Positions 44,771 through 52,597 of a DNA stretch of 61,874 bases are shown piece by piece (within the stretch, counting starts at the first letter, position 1; the number at the start of each line of letters is the position of its first letter). Under the pieces are notes generated by a model. It made no database searches and was not told where the DNA came from. It saw only the letters and a program-made list of their open reading frames with translations. Both the position numbers and the translations under genes were made by a program. This DNA is from a virus, in the IMG/VR virus record IMGVR_UViG_3300032561_000022, positions 1-61,874 of that record; one strand, 5' to 3'.

Positions 44771-45261
44771 TTCCAAAAATCCTCCCAAGGGTAAACTAAC
44801 CAACAATCTTCTTCTGCTTTGTTGACTTCCCATACGTTATAGTCAACAGATTCTTTGCTAGCTAGATTGTTTGTAAGCGTAGCAAAGCGAACAGTCTTAT
44901 GCCATATATCGTTATCCCAACGAATAGCACTAGGTAAAGCACTTGAACGCCAATCTTGTTTGATCCAAGCAATAGTACTGCCTTGATCATTAATATCATC
45001 TACAACAAGAATATTTTTACCATCGTAAGCATCCTCTGCCATACCGCAGTTACTAACAAGGTCTCCGCCATCACGCAGGCTTACATCTAAGGATTTCATA
45101 GGAATACCTGTGTATTGGCTTAGTAACACAGCAGGCACTGACCCACCACGTGTAATGCCTACAATATAATCAGGACGCCACTGATCATCAATACTCATTT
45201 GACGAGCAATTTCTAAAACTGCTCCTTGGATGTCCTTCCAACTGTAATAAACTTTCTTCAT
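44767..45261 (-). CDS. Purine phosphoribosyltransferase-like protein
   Basis: A 164-residue type I phosphoribosyltransferase. The PRPP motif is clear: ILVVDDINDQGST (residues 84-96), with PDYIVGITRGGSVPAVLLSQ (30-49) as the N-terminal strand-loop. The layout is closest to xanthine/guanine or hypoxanthine phosphoribosyltransferases (Gpt/Hpt). The start is fixed by an ATGA overlap with the gene upstream. In the presence of FolE, QueE and a DpdA-like protein, a role in salvaging guanine released from DNA exchange is possible (inference); general purine salvage is the simple alternative. Confidence 0.8.
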   Translation of the reverse strand: MKKVYYSWKDIQGAVLEIARQMSIDDQWRPDYIVGITRGGSVPAVLLSQYTGIPMKSLDVSLRDGGDLVSNCGMAEDAYDGKNILVVDDINDQGSTIAWIKQDWRSSALPSAIRWDNDIWHKTVRFATLTNNLASKESVDYNVWEVNKAEEDCWLVYPWEDFWK

Positions 45262-45488
45262 GCAGTTAGTCCGTATGCCAATGCTTGACATTCTTCCTTA
45301 GTCATAAAGAAGTTATAAGTTTGTGAGTCGACAACTTCACCGTCTTTCAGAGACTCTTGAACCATATCAATACTAAACAAACCTTTAGGGCTTAGTACTT
45401 CATGTTTGTTAAGAGTCAAGCGAAAGCCTTCGTGTTCTTTGATAACCATTGTTTTAAATGTATCTCTAACTGATTCATGTAGTTCCAT
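45258..45488 (-). CDS. Small conserved phage protein
   Basis: A 76-residue protein from the ATG at 45488 (MELHESVRDTFKTMVIKEHE), chosen because AAAGGAGA lies upstream at good spacing (an adjacent ATG at 45491 is slightly too close). The sequence LSPKGLFSIDMVQESLKDGE, then TYNFFMTKEECQALAYGLTA, looks like a compact alpha/beta unit. It is joined to the phosphoribosyltransferase gene by ATGA. Function unknown. Confidence 0.6.
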   Translation of the reverse strand: MELHESVRDTFKTMVIKEHEGFRLTLNKHEVLSPKGLFSIDMVQESLKDGEVVDSQTYNFFMTKEECQALAYGLTA

Positions 45489-45879
45489 CATTATCTCCTT
45501 TAATACGATGCCATGTTTTATATTTTTCCAATTCATGCATATACTCTTCGTATAATGCTTTGAGCTTTGGATGTTCAGCTTCCATTGTAACATCTCTTGT
45601 TGGAATTTGCAAGAGTGTTTCAATTGTTTTTAACCGTTCTTCCAAGTCAACTCCGTTTATTTTTACAGTACCTTTAACATCTAATGTTGCCGCCTCGGCT
45701 ATTTCCACAGTTTTACTACCGTGGGGAATAGTCATTACAGCATTAGTACCATCATTGAAATTGGTATTTGTATTTGCCCATGCAGTTGTTGTTCCGTTAG
45801 AACCGGACGCCGTTAACACCTGTCCCGACAACCCTTGCGGGTACGGTAGGTTTACTACGGGATTCGATATAATCGCCAT
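45475..45879 (-). CDS. Fibre-like/coiled-coil small protein A
   Basis: A 134-residue protein with two parts. Residues 1-80 are low-complexity, fibre-like sequence (GLSGQVLTASGSNGTTTAWA, then ATLDVKGTVKINGVDLEERL). Residues 81-134 form a charged helix (EHPKLKALYEEYMHELEKYK). The C-terminal helix block is a widespread marine phage motif attached to different N-termini. It overlaps the end of the cupin gene by 83 nt in another frame, so one of the two has overprinted the other. Likely a small virion or decoration protein; not proven. Confidence 0.6.
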   Translation of the reverse strand: MAIISNPVVNLPYPQGLSGQVLTASGSNGTTTAWANTNTNFNDGTNAVMTIPHGSKTVEIAEAATLDVKGTVKINGVDLEERLKTIETLLQIPTRDVTMEAEHPKLKALYEEYMHELEKYKTWHRIKGDNDGTT

Positions 45880-46321
45880 TGTGTATCCATTTATTTTTTA
45901 CGAGAAAGCCCCATTCCCGTTTTTGTGGACCAGGCATAAACAAGGTCCAAGGCGTAACACCGTCTTCTAATTCAATGCGGTGATAGCTATTAGATTTACA
46001 AAATCTAAAGTGGCCAGGGCCACGCCATTGTGCTTTTTCTCCGACTTGGAGACCATCGGAATTGAATAAAGGTGTCCATTCCCAATATCCACCTTTTAAG
46101 ATTAAGGTAGCATATGGCCATGGGTGATCGTGTACATCGCCAGGATCGCCTTTTAAAAATTTATGTAAGAAAATATTAAATGGAAATGATTTACGATCTT
46201 TCAGGAAAAGATAATAACGTTCCAAATATGGTTCTTTACTTTGTCTGTCTAAAACGACACGTTTGCGTCCGTGCTTGTCTAAGAAATTAAGGAATTGGTC
46301 TTTGATCTTCTGGAGTGTCAT
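45797..46321 (-). CDS. Cupin-fold protein
   Basis: A 174-residue protein with a cupin-type metal site: HDH (H64 and H66 in GDVHDHPWPYATLILKGGYW), E81 and a further His (SYHRIEL, H114). That is the H-x-H...E...H set of cupin enzymes and binding proteins. It is conserved in T4-like phages, often as uncharacterised, and could be a dioxygenase, isomerase or sugar-binding protein. The last ~28 residues (NGDYIESRSKPTVP onward) are encoded in DNA shared with the next gene and look like an overprinted tail. No ribosome site is clear. The gene sits between two fibre-like small genes. Confidence 0.75.
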   Translation of the reverse strand: MTLQKIKDQFLNFLDKHGRKRVVLDRQSKEPYLERYYLFLKDRKSFPFNIFLHKFLKGDPGDVHDHPWPYATLILKGGYWEWTPLFNSDGLQVGEKAQWRGPGHFRFCKSNSYHRIELEDGVTPWTLFMPGPQKREWGFLVKNKWIHNGDYIESRSKPTVPARVVGTGVNGVRF

Positions 46322-46700
46322 AGTGGTCTTTCACTAGTTTATAAGTTGTTACAAATTTTTCGTATGCTATTTTCAATCCGGGATATTCTTCACACATCTT
46401 TTGTACACGGTCATAGTCTGGAAAACTATCTACAAACTCTTCCGGCATTTTCCATGTAAAATCTGATACTTTAATATCTGCGATTGAAATTGATGCACCA
46501 CTGGCTATAGTAACACTTCCAGTGGAGTACGTCAATCCCGATCCAATAGTTCCAGTTAATGCGCCTGGATTTGAAATATAATAACTACTACCGCCATTGG
46601 AAATGGTAATATTATCAAGCGAACATATATCTTGTGCTATTATGCCCACGTCGTCACTTGATGTTTGATAGTAATTCACTGGCACTGAAGAAGTACTCAT
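46287..46700 (-). CDS. Fibre-like/helical small protein B
   Basis: A 137-residue protein with the same plan as the 134-residue gene downstream: a fibre-like Gly/Ser N-terminus (ITISNGGSSYYISNPGALTG, then SIADIKVSDF) and a helical C-terminus (MPEEFVDSFPDYDRVQKMCE, then YEKFVTTYKLVKDHYDTPED). The helical block recurs in marine T4-like phages with changing N-termini. It overlaps both neighbours (35 and 47 nt). The ribosome site GGATC fits. Possibly a surface-exposed structural or decoration protein. Confidence 0.6.
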   Translation of the reverse strand: MSTSSVPVNYYQTSSDDVGIIAQDICSLDNITISNGGSSYYISNPGALTGTIGSGLTYSTGSVTIASGASISIADIKVSDFTWKMPEEFVDSFPDYDRVQKMCEEYPGLKIAYEKFVTTYKLVKDHYDTPEDQRPIP

Positions 46701-47721
46701 GTAGATCCTTTGCTTGTTTTCTAACAGAAGGAATCATGCTTTGATAGTTATCCATTAATTGTATAATCTTTCCACACAAGTCTGGTCTAAATACATTATA
46801 AGCATTAAAATCTTCTGTCCATTTACTTGGATATTTGAATGTGTCGTAATACATTTCTGTATAACTTAATCTATCAGGCACTAGTGGAATAGCATCAACT
46901 ACCGCACCTTCATAGCAACTAATGCCTAAAGTTTCTTGTAAGTTAGCACTAAACACCATCTTCGCTTCGCCTAACAAGTTATGATATTCATTTTTTGTTA
47001 GCTGTTGATCCTGACACACTACAAATTCATACTGCGGTAAGTGTGTAGCTAAGTCTCGAAAAATCTCAACTTGCTTCTCGGGCGCGATGCGATGGGGGAA
47101 AAGAATAAGGTCACGTTTGGGCATATTCTTATACATGGTTAATGTATCGTCCATATACTCCATTGGCCAACCTGTGCGAACAACTTTCTTAGTTACATTA
47201 GCTTCTGGAACATAACCTCCTTTGCCTAGTAAATTCTTACCAAACATTTCAATATGGAATGTTGTAGCAAAGTAGTTGTGATCAAATGCGTGATAGAAAC
47301 TTTGTTCGGCATATCTTACCCAAGGCTTATCTCCGACTAAGCGTCCGAGAAAGTCTTGAGGATCATAACTGCCAGCATGCCATAAGCCATGTGTTGTTAC
47401 TGGAATGCCCAGTAACTCACTCATGTACTTTAAGTTTATGATACCAGGGTGCCAAGCATCAGTAAAGATAAAGTGATCACCGGGATGAACGGATCCGTTA
47501 CAAAATAAACGGCCCATTTGCTCAACTTGACTAGACTTGTAAATATTGGTACCACCAAAATTAAGAAAGGCACCAGGAGTAGTAGCTTGAGGAATATCCG
47601 TAGGACCAGATATAATTTGAACATTGTGTCCTTCCTTTCGTAAAAGAGCAGGTACATGGCGTTTCCATTCGCCAGTGTACCTTGTCTCAACTGCTTCTAG
47701 ATCAATTAGAAATACGGTCAT
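46654..47721 (-). CDS. Glycosyltransferase, GT-B fold
   Basis: A 355-residue protein of the GT-B type found in T4-like phages. The N-terminal strand (VFLIDLEAVETRYTGEWKRH), the central block ILFPHRIAPEKQVEIFRDLA (about 207-226) and the donor-binding block ETLGISCYEGAVVDAIPLVP with E-x7-E geometry all fit GT4-like enzymes. Donor and acceptor cannot be read. The gene is coupled by overlap to both neighbours. With a nucleotide-sugar dehydrogenase-like and two oxidoreductase-like genes in the same strand block, a glycan or DNA-sugar modification is plausible. Confidence 0.8.
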   Translation of the reverse strand: MTVFLIDLEAVETRYTGEWKRHVPALLRKEGHNVQIISGPTDIPQATTPGAFLNFGGTNIYKSSQVEQMGRLFCNGSVHPGDHFIFTDAWHPGIINLKYMSELLGIPVTTHGLWHAGSYDPQDFLGRLVGDKPWVRYAEQSFYHAFDHNYFATTFHIEMFGKNLLGKGGYVPEANVTKKVVRTGWPMEYMDDTLTMYKNMPKRDLILFPHRIAPEKQVEIFRDLATHLPQYEFVVCQDQQLTKNEYHNLLGEAKMVFSANLQETLGISCYEGAVVDAIPLVPDRLSYTEMYYDTFKYPSKWTEDFNAYNVFRPDLCGKIIQLMDNYQSMIPSVRKQAKDLHEYFFSASELLSNIK

Positions 47722-47959
47722 TGTTGTAACGTGGGTTTTTGCCTAAGTAAGGTTTGCGTTCGCCTGTGAACGGCTTCTTAGGACGACGTGATTTTTCAAA
47801 GTTTCTCCATGCCCAGCTTTCTCTGTTGTACAGGTGAGCTTCGTCAAATGGAGCCATCTCTAAACGACACCAATCGCGGAATGAATCTAAATCATCGAAG
47901 ATTTTAACAACATCTGGACGGTTTTCGAAATAAGAATAGTCTTTGTAATTTTTAGCCAT
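47702..47959 (-). CDS. Small conserved phage protein
   Basis: An 85-residue protein, acidic and aromatic in its first half (VVKIFDDLDSFRDWCRLEMA, then YNRESWAWRNFEKSR), ending in a basic tail (RRPKKPFTGERKPYLGKNPR). I recognise the type from T4-like phages but not its function. GAGGCTACA precedes the ATG. It overlaps the glycosyltransferase start by 20 nt. Confidence 0.6.
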   Translation of the reverse strand: MAKNYKDYSYFENRPDVVKIFDDLDSFRDWCRLEMAPFDEAHLYNRESWAWRNFEKSRRPKKPFTGERKPYLGKNPRYNNDRISN

Positions 47960-47973
47960 TGTAGCCTCTTGTT

Positions 47974-48363
47974 TTAATATTTGATAAATGAACCATTTTC
48001 TCCATCTTCGGAGACTTCAATCCACACCTCGCGGCCTGGATACTTATTGGAAATGCTGTCATATAAATCACCTGACATCATTTCGCAACTCTTGTAGTCT
48101 AGTTGGAGTGTACCTTCTTTGTACAGATTTTCCAACCAGCGTTTAAACTGAATAAATTCGATATCGCGATCATCGTGTGTAACACTAATCCATACTTTAA
48201 AATGGAATATGTGACGATGCGGATAGCCTAGAAAACTTACATCATATTCATCACCTGTTGCAAGTGTTGGATCTGTAAGTGCGGCCGGATATTTGTGCAT
48301 ACCTTCTTTCTGAAAGGTAACCCAAATCATCTTTAAAGGACGGATGTCTTGTTTAATAATCAT
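47974..48363 (-). CDS. Probable 6-pyruvoyltetrahydropterin synthase (QueD)-like protein
   Basis: A 129-residue protein whose motif order follows the PTPS/QueD fold: an early His (H23, GMHKYPAA), HRHIFHF (H49 and H51) in place of HGH-x-Y-x-V, IEFIQFKRWL like the D-F-x-x-L-K block, a conserved LDYKSCEMMSGDL like the P-S-A-E-N block, and VWIEVSEDGENGS at the C-terminal E position. QueD's catalytic Cys just before the HGH block is not in the usual place, so activity is uncertain. Related phage proteins are usually annotated as hypothetical. Position between queE/folE and a DpdA-like gene supports the role. It overlaps the upstream gene by 11 nt. Confidence 0.5.
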   Translation of the reverse strand: MIIKQDIRPLKMIWVTFQKEGMHKYPAALTDPTLATGDEYDVSFLGYPHRHIFHFKVWISVTHDDRDIEFIQFKRWLENLYKEGTLQLDYKSCEMMSGDLYDSISNKYPGREVWIEVSEDGENGSFIKY

Positions 48364-48880
48364 GTGGTGTATCTTGTGTATATTGATCCCAGTGCGTATA
48401 TTTGTCCATACGCATTAGATCATGGAGTTGATGAGTCCACACACCTGGATTAGTAGCACCCCAAGTGCGATCATCTAGTTTAAGTGTGGCGTTATAGTTA
48501 AGTTGATTAATGTAAGGTAGCTTGACACTAATCATAGGAACAAAGCGAGGATATTCATTATAAGCAGATTCTAAAACACCTTCGATGTGTTCAACGCCAA
48601 AGTCTAGCGTTACCCAAAAGTCTTTCTTTAAACAACCGATAATAACTTCATCCCACGCTTTATATTCTTCTTGTGAAATAGATTTTGGATTAAAACTCTG
48701 ACTAGTGCCAAAGTAAATGTGTGTAACTTTATCTGAACCGCAAGTTGCATGCATTAGAATTTCTTCTAAAGGAGGGGTACCTACCACAAATAGTGTATAC
48801 ATACCATGACAAATAGTATGCTCTACTTCATAACCTGTAAAATAGACAATGTTTTGTCTTTCGTCAGTGTTTAATCCCAT
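48353..48880 (-). CDS. Conserved phage protein next to the QueD-like gene
   Basis: A 175-residue protein with conserved blocks NIVYFTGYEVEHTICHGMYT, EEILMHATCGSDKVTHIYFG, SFNPKSISQEEYKAWDEVII and PRFVPMISVKLPYINQLNYN. I associate this uncharacterised family with T4-like phages. It is joined to the QueD-like gene by an 11-nt overlap and to the oxidoreductase gene upstream by a 10-nt overlap. A role with the deazaguanine genes would be guilt by association only. No enzyme motif is certain. Confidence 0.6.
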   Translation of the reverse strand: MGLNTDERQNIVYFTGYEVEHTICHGMYTLFVVGTPPLEEILMHATCGSDKVTHIYFGTSQSFNPKSISQEEYKAWDEVIIGCLKKDFWVTLDFGVEHIEGVLESAYNEYPRFVPMISVKLPYINQLNYNATLKLDDRTWGATNPGVWTHQLHDLMRMDKYTHWDQYTQDTPHDY

Positions 48881-49776
48881 TTAATATAACCTCTGCTATA
48901 ACCACTCGGACGATTAACGCCGTCCGCAAACGCTTGTTCCCATTCTGTAGTACGATTGTAACACTTTGTCCAGAAGGAATCAACCTCTAGATAGCCTTTT
49001 TCAATCCAATATTTTGCCATATACATGCAATCGATAAACTGAGGATTACGTGGGCTTGGTTTGATAGTGGTAACAGCTTTCCAAAGTTGGACTTGTGCCT
49101 CTTGTTTTGATACAGCCTTACCGACACCGTCGATTATTAAGGCATTGTTATTTAGGTTAATCTGTGGGCCTAGTTCAAAATTACCGCTAAGGTCGATAAC
49201 TACATCATAGTTTTCGATAGTACTGGGCAATAACTTGTCTTGCCAAAGCTCTTTATTACTATGTCCTAGCACATCTACGTGATATATGTAGCCATTTAAG
49301 CGCATAGTATGATACGCAACCCACGCAAGGAAACCACTACCAATAATTAGCATACGTGTGTTTTCACCACGACCTTGTCTATGTTCAATTTGGTCTTTTG
49401 CTTGATTAATAAGGTTAATACCGCAAGCTACTGGTTCTAAAATATACTTAGGTTCGGCTTTTGGTACTCTGACATACTCATCTTCTTTAACATTGTAATA
49501 GTCTGCATACGCAGGTTCACCACGTGTAGCAACAAAGTCACCGATATTAACGTTATTCACTTGCGACCCGATCTTTGTTACTTGACCAATGCCTTCGTGA
49601 CCTTGCATGTGTAATGGCAACGGACCAAAGTCGCCTAACATCATGTCGATGTCACTGCGACAAACACCAGTCATAACTGCTTTAACTTCGATCTCGTTAA
49701 ACGCTATATCAGGTTTGGCATAATCTACTTCTTTAAATACGCCATCGCTAACAGTTTGTAAGCATTTGACCATCAT
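48871..49776 (-). CDS. Medium-chain dehydrogenase-like oxidoreductase
   Basis: About 301 residues from the ATG at 49776 (ATGA overlap with the gene upstream); a second ATG at 49773 and a longer form from 49803 (310 residues) are also possible. The N-terminal GroES-like domain has AVMTGVCRSDIDMMLGDFGP with the catalytic-zinc Cys (about residue 39 of this form) and MQGHEGIGQV with His-Glu, followed by IGDFVATRGEPAYADY. The Rossmann part holds MLIIGSGFLAWVAYHTMR. The four-Cys structural zinc lobe of classic ADHs is not visible. Likely NAD(P)-dependent and part of a sugar pathway with the neighbouring Gfo/Idh/MocA gene. Substrate unknown. Confidence 0.8.
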   Translation of the reverse strand: MMVKCLQTVSDGVFKEVDYAKPDIAFNEIEVKAVMTGVCRSDIDMMLGDFGPLPLHMQGHEGIGQVTKIGSQVNNVNIGDFVATRGEPAYADYYNVKEDEYVRVPKAEPKYILEPVACGINLINQAKDQIEHRQGRGENTRMLIIGSGFLAWVAYHTMRLNGYIYHVDVLGHSNKELWQDKLLPSTIENYDVVIDLSGNFELGPQINLNNNALIIDGVGKAVSKQEAQVQLWKAVTTIKPSPRNPQFIDCMYMAKYWIEKGYLEVDSFWTKCYNRTTEWEQAFADGVNRPSGYSRGYIKWD

Positions 49777-50654
49777 AAAACTTCGATTCGTTTGTGTATC
49801 CATATATCTTGTTCTAGTTGTTCTTGCCAGAAGTCGTTATTATTTAGGTTTTCAACAGCATCTTTAATCATATTTAGGTAAGCATCCTCTGGACACCATC
49901 CTAATTCAAAACGTTCTACTGTGTTATTTTGCATTATAAATTCGATGGCACTATTTTCATAGCTCATGCTACGCCAATTAGCACTACAATGCCATTTATT
50001 ACCAAAGTCAATGTGGCATTTATCATCTACATCATATGTACCGTTTGGATTAACAACACCATATTCAGTGCTGTCGATGTCTTTTAATTCCCACATCATC
50101 TGTGCGCCCTGCCCGTTTACTTGATCGTTACGCCAATTGGGGTTCATAGCAATATACAGGCTCAACAAGTGTGGCATTAAATCACGACTAACACCGCCGA
50201 ACGCTAATTCGCGTGTAGTAAACCAACTACCGGGGCTAGGAATACAGTTCTTTCTAGTCCATTCAATGTTTACACTTTTAGCTTTATTTGCAGATTCTTT
50301 TAATTCTGCAATGTTACTACGCCACTGATTGTTCTTAACCATCATGAAGCGTGTCTTAGGAAATGATTTAACTAAAGTTTCCCATACATTAGAGCTAGCA
50401 ACACCTGGCTTTTCGATAAAAACAATATCGCTTACTGGAGCAAGTTTACGTGCAATTTCAAAGTGTGTAAAATTAGGAGTACAAATATGTACAGTATCAA
50501 ACATACGGCATTCTTCGATAGCCGCATCTACAGTTAAGAAGTCGGCACCTTTAGAAGGATTGCTATCTACAGTAATAATACCGTGTCCGAGTTTATCTAG
50601 TACAGTAGCATATAAGTTGCCAATGCCCATACCTACAATAAGACTAGTTTTCAT
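49773..50654 (-). CDS. Gfo/Idh/MocA-type oxidoreductase
   Basis: A 293-residue protein with an N-terminal Rossmann strand (SLIVGMGIGNLYATVLDKLG), the THICTPNFTHFEIARKL-like region (VHICTPNFTHFEIA), EKPG (about residues 81-84, Lys of the family signature) and a C-terminal domain including WFTTRELAFGGVSRDLMPHL. These are hallmarks of NAD(P)-dependent sugar oxidoreductases. The fingerprint is GMGIGN rather than the usual GxGxxG spacing, a small variation. Coupled by 11 nt to the gene upstream. Likely acts on a nucleotide sugar or free sugar made by the same pathway. Confidence 0.78.
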   Translation of the reverse strand: MKTSLIVGMGIGNLYATVLDKLGHGIITVDSNPSKGADFLTVDAAIEECRMFDTVHICTPNFTHFEIARKLAPVSDIVFIEKPGVASSNVWETLVKSFPKTRFMMVKNNQWRSNIAELKESANKAKSVNIEWTRKNCIPSPGSWFTTRELAFGGVSRDLMPHLLSLYIAMNPNWRNDQVNGQGAQMMWELKDIDSTEYGVVNPNGTYDVDDKCHIDFGNKWHCSANWRSMSYENSAIEFIMQNNTVERFELGWCPEDAYLNMIKDAVENLNNNDFWQEQLEQDIWIHKRIEVL

Positions 50655-50895
50655 TCTTTTCTGCCTTTGATTGTTCGTATTGCTTAAACATACGTGTTAC
50701 ATCTTCCATGCGTTTAGCAAATATTTCTGGTGCTAGTCCTGCCGCATGATGCATATCGTATTCGTTAGGATAGTGACGCAAACATGCCCTTGCTCGGTCT
50801 TTAATTGCTTTGGGAACCCGAGGAGTAATAAGGATCTCAGCTAAAAACTTTTGAGTCTCTACTACTGCTCGGTATCTTTCATCAGGTAATGTCAT
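50644..50895 (-). CDS. Small conserved phage protein
   Basis: An 83-residue protein from the ATG at 50895 (MTLPDERYRAVVETQKFLAE), which lies in the last codons of the dpdA-like gene (14-nt overlap); a longer frame runs back inside that gene and is a shadow. The sequence TPRVPKAIKDRARACLRHYP is a conserved feature of small phage proteins with unknown role. The C-terminal 40 residues are helical and charged. It is coupled to the Gfo/Idh/MocA gene downstream. Confidence 0.65.
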   Translation of the reverse strand: MTLPDERYRAVVETQKFLAEILITPRVPKAIKDRARACLRHYPNEYDMHHAAGLAPEIFAKRMEDVTRMFKQYEQSKAEKNEN

Positions 50896-52597
50896 GTACA
50901 CTGGCCTCGAGTTCGTCAAGTTTATCAATAACGTCTTCAGAAAATTCTGTTTCATCTTCTGATTGTACAGTATCTGCATCCTCTTCGTCAAACAATTCGA
51001 AGTATTTGGTACTTGAGTTAACTGTTTTCTTGCCGGTGTAACCTCGTGTGCCCGGGATAGCCATCCAAAATTTGCTAAATTCATCGATAATAGCATTGGC
51101 AGTATCGCGATCCGGTGCGCCAATAATAGCATCAATTACATCTTTAGCATATAATCTATCAAATGTTTCTTGAACTAACATAGTTGGGCATAATCCAGCA
51201 TCATATTGACGGTTGGCTTCTTGGACGGCATTAATATGCATCCAAACATTATGACCCATCATAATAGCATAAGTGAAACTATCCCAACTTGTCTTACCAA
51301 TTTTACCTAATTTATTAACATCATTAGGTCCGTAGATACAAATTTTATTAACTTCAACACCGTCCATCACTGGGCTAGTTTCAAAGTTCTTAAAATGACC
51401 GTCTTGTACTACTGCATCTTGGAAGAGTCGTGTGTCAGAGGCGTATTTCTTGTTGTCAATAGACGGCAACATTCTGTAGAGCCACTTTTGTCTGTCTGTG
51501 ATTTCTGTTTGAACGTAGATTTGTCCGTTTGCCGTTGCAAGGAACGGTGAGGCGCAGTCAAAAGATATGGTAAAGTTTTCATTATGATATTTCCTTACAG
51601 CACGTTGAATGTCTGTGAGCAGTAACGCCCACTCTAATTTACTAGTTCCAAGAAAGTGCATCCAGTCTTGATGACCTTTTTCTAGTAATCCGTCGAACTT
51701 CAATGCCACGACCCTTTTTAAAACAAGGTGTGCATCACACATATTTTGTCCACCCATTGCCCAACCATTAAATGGTTTGTCGAATTTAGTTGGATCGCAA
51801 AAATGTTTCATCTTTTGATACCAATCTTCGGCTTGGCTATGGTTTTCCCCTTGCAGAACGTTTAAGAACTTGCAAGCACCTGTACGATGTTTAATAAAAT
51901 ATTCATTATTGTATATTGTAGCGTTAACAGCTTGGTCGTATGATGTAATACCAGTGGCTTTCATACCATCCGGACTACGAGCTACCCACGCTGGAATATC
52001 AAGCACCATACCATAGTCCATTAACGCATCCATCCACGCAAGCACTTGCTCACGTTTCTTTTGTGCCGCATCTAATTGTGCTTGATACAACTTAGGGTGA
52101 TCTATCTTAGACATCTTTGGATTACCATTTTTATCTAATTTAGGATTACCAGTAGCATCTAGTTGCGGAACTAGTTCGATACCTTTAGCATTAACTTCTA
52201 CCCACTTGGCCGCAACTTCTGGACCGGTGGGATCTCTCCATTCTCCGGCCCATACACCTTTACCAATTTGGAATCCACCTGAATCACCTAGTACCCAACT
52301 AGTTGTACGATCTCTATTGCGAAACATGTCTTCGCTGTCGTCCTGTTTAGTCAAGTCTAAATTAGCATGACCTGCTGAATATAAGCAATGATCATAATAA
52401 AATGCACCTTTATCCGGCTCTAAGTAGTTAAGACTTTCTACACCATTTTTAAAACTAGCCGGCACTCTTGCAGGATCTACATAATTTCCATAGCGTTGTT
52501 TACCTATATAGGTACTATAGAAACCACTAGTCGCTGGCAAAAAATATGCGTAATCGTTTTGTGTAGCTGTTAAGTTACGATTCAAAGTTGACCCCAA
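50882..52597 (-). CDS. dpdA: DpdA-like DNA 7-deazaguanine transglycosylase
   Basis: A 571-residue protein with tRNA-guanine transglycosylase landmarks: GDSGGFQIG (D105) like the TGT D-S-G-G-F-Q catalytic block, NVLQGE (246-251), GWAMGG (278-283), and FDCASPF (D347) matching the TGT nucleophile region. The full TGT zinc cysteine set is not seen, as in phage DpdA variants. Known role: exchanging guanine in DNA for a 7-deazaguanine, protecting phage DNA from restriction. FolE, QueE and a QueD-like gene in the same block support it. The start must be TTG: a TAA directly precedes 52597 in frame and the first ATG is about 90 codons later. A TTG at 52585 is the alternative. The start lies inside the DUF2061-like gene, so translation may be coupled. 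Confidence 0.85.
   Translation of the reverse strand: MGSTLNRNLTATQNDYAYFLPATSGFYSTYIGKQRYGNYVDPARVPASFKNGVESLNYLEPDKGAFYYDHCLYSAGHANLDLTKQDDSEDMFRNRDRTTSWVLGDSGGFQIGKGVWAGEWRDPTGPEVAAKWVEVNAKGIELVPQLDATGNPKLDKNGNPKMSKIDHPKLYQAQLDAAQKKREQVLAWMDALMDYGMVLDIPAWVARSPDGMKATGITSYDQAVNATIYNNEYFIKHRTGACKFLNVLQGENHSQAEDWYQKMKHFCDPTKFDKPFNGWAMGGQNMCDAHLVLKRVVALKFDGLLEKGHQDWMHFLGTSKLEWALLLTDIQRAVRKYHNENFTISFDCASPFLATANGQIYVQTEITDRQKWLYRMLPSIDNKKYASDTRLFQDAVVQDGHFKNFETSPVMDGVEVNKICIYGPNDVNKLGKIGKTSWDSFTYAIMMGHNVWMHINAVQEANRQYDAGLCPTMLVQETFDRLYAKDVIDAIIGAPDRDTANAIIDEFSKFWMAIPGTRGYTGKKTVNSSTKYFELFDEEDADTVQSEDETEFSEDVIDKLDELEASVHDIT

Noticed and set aside
45560-45970. Plus-strand frame of 136 codons opposite the cupin and fibre-like genes
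   Set aside because: It runs antisense to two genes with recognisable motifs, and no ribosome site or family resemblance is seen.
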